Shown in pieces: positions 5,083-5,198 of a DNA stretch of 5,198 nt. Source of the stretch: Defluviitaleaceae bacterium (lineage in GTDB: Bacteria > Bacillota > Clostridia > Lachnospirales > UBA5962). The stretch is taken from NCBI GenBank assembly GCA_009780765.1, contig WQZK01000148.1:1-5198 (forward strand). Reading direction: 5' to 3'. The notes beneath the pieces are model-generated. The model ran no database searches, was not told where the DNA came from, and worked only from the letters and a program-made list of their open reading frames with translations. The position numbers were made by a program, and so were the translations under genes. How positions within the stretch are numbered: the first letter of the stretch is position 1; every line of letters begins with the position of its first letter.

Positions 5083-5169
5083 GTTCAGCGTAGTGTAAAA
5101 AAATAAGAGGTAGCAGTTCGGCATAGCGTCTTTCGCTATGTCGCAGTTAAAAGCAAGCGTTTCGCTTGC
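5083..5169 (+). repeat. REP-like repeat copy 3 (87 bp, no transposase attached)
   Basis: This copy is in direct orientation with copy 1 and aligns over all 87 bp. The inner 54 bp (5116-5169), with hairpin A (5119-5143) and hairpin B (5153-5169), are identical to 2605-2658. The outer 33 bp (5083-5115) differ at four positions. Homology ends exactly at the base of hairpin B; beyond it is AT-rich DNA to the window edge at 5198, where I see no gene. It is a solo repeat, apparently dependent on a RAYT supplied elsewhere. It starts 5 bp after the stop of the preceding gene. Confidence 0.88.
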
Positions 5170-5198
5170 AAAAAAAATTATAAATTTTTAACACGACG

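Overview
The window is AT-rich. Start codons follow A-rich leaders (for example AAAAAAAACAATG before the transposase) with little Shine-Dalgarno signal, and genes are packed head to tail on the plus strand. This composition, the RAYT-type transposase and the style of the toxin proteins suggest a Bacteroidota chromosome. That assignment is inference; no taxonomic marker gene is present. The region reads as the 3' end of a polymorphic-toxin locus: the end of a large toxin gene and its presumed immunity gene, followed by displaced ('orphan') toxin/immunity cassettes and small repetitive elements.

Layout. (1) 2-1600: the 3' part of a large toxin-like protein, open at the window's left edge, with a helical region, a beta-rich region and a hydrophobic helical pre-toxin/C-terminal region. 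(2) 1605-2063: a two-TM membrane protein 4 bp downstream, the likely immunity partner. (3) 2070-2246 and 2249-2587: a diverged second copy of the same arrangement. It consists of a 58-codon remnant of the toxin C-terminus followed by a paralogue of the membrane protein that has lost its second TM helix. (4) 2572-3327: a repeat/transposase unit, with an intact 194-aa HUH/Y1 REP-associated transposase (RAYT) between inverted copies of a two-hairpin repeat. (5) 3328-4087: a toxin fragment with no clear native start, a helical pre-toxin segment followed by a bacterial EndoU RNase domain. (6) 4100-4468: a small acidic protein, the probable EndoU immunity protein. (7) 4472-4578: an unrelated GC-rich long inverted repeat. 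(8) 4592-5077: an unrecognised 161-aa protein, possibly another orphan immunity gene. (9) 5083-5169: a third copy of the RAYT-associated repeat, in direct orientation to the first.

How the parts fit. Three toxin/immunity units, or pieces of them, lie in series, and a repeat or transposase lies at the boundaries of the displaced ones. The RAYT unit sits exactly where the second membrane protein loses its C-terminus and where the EndoU fragment begins in mid-domain, so the DNA on its two sides does not belong to one ancestral gene. The simplest reading is a cassette reservoir for toxin-tip replacement in which REP-like repeats mark, and may have caused, the rearrangement junctions. The breakpoints and repeats are visible in the sequence; a causal role for the RAYT is inference.
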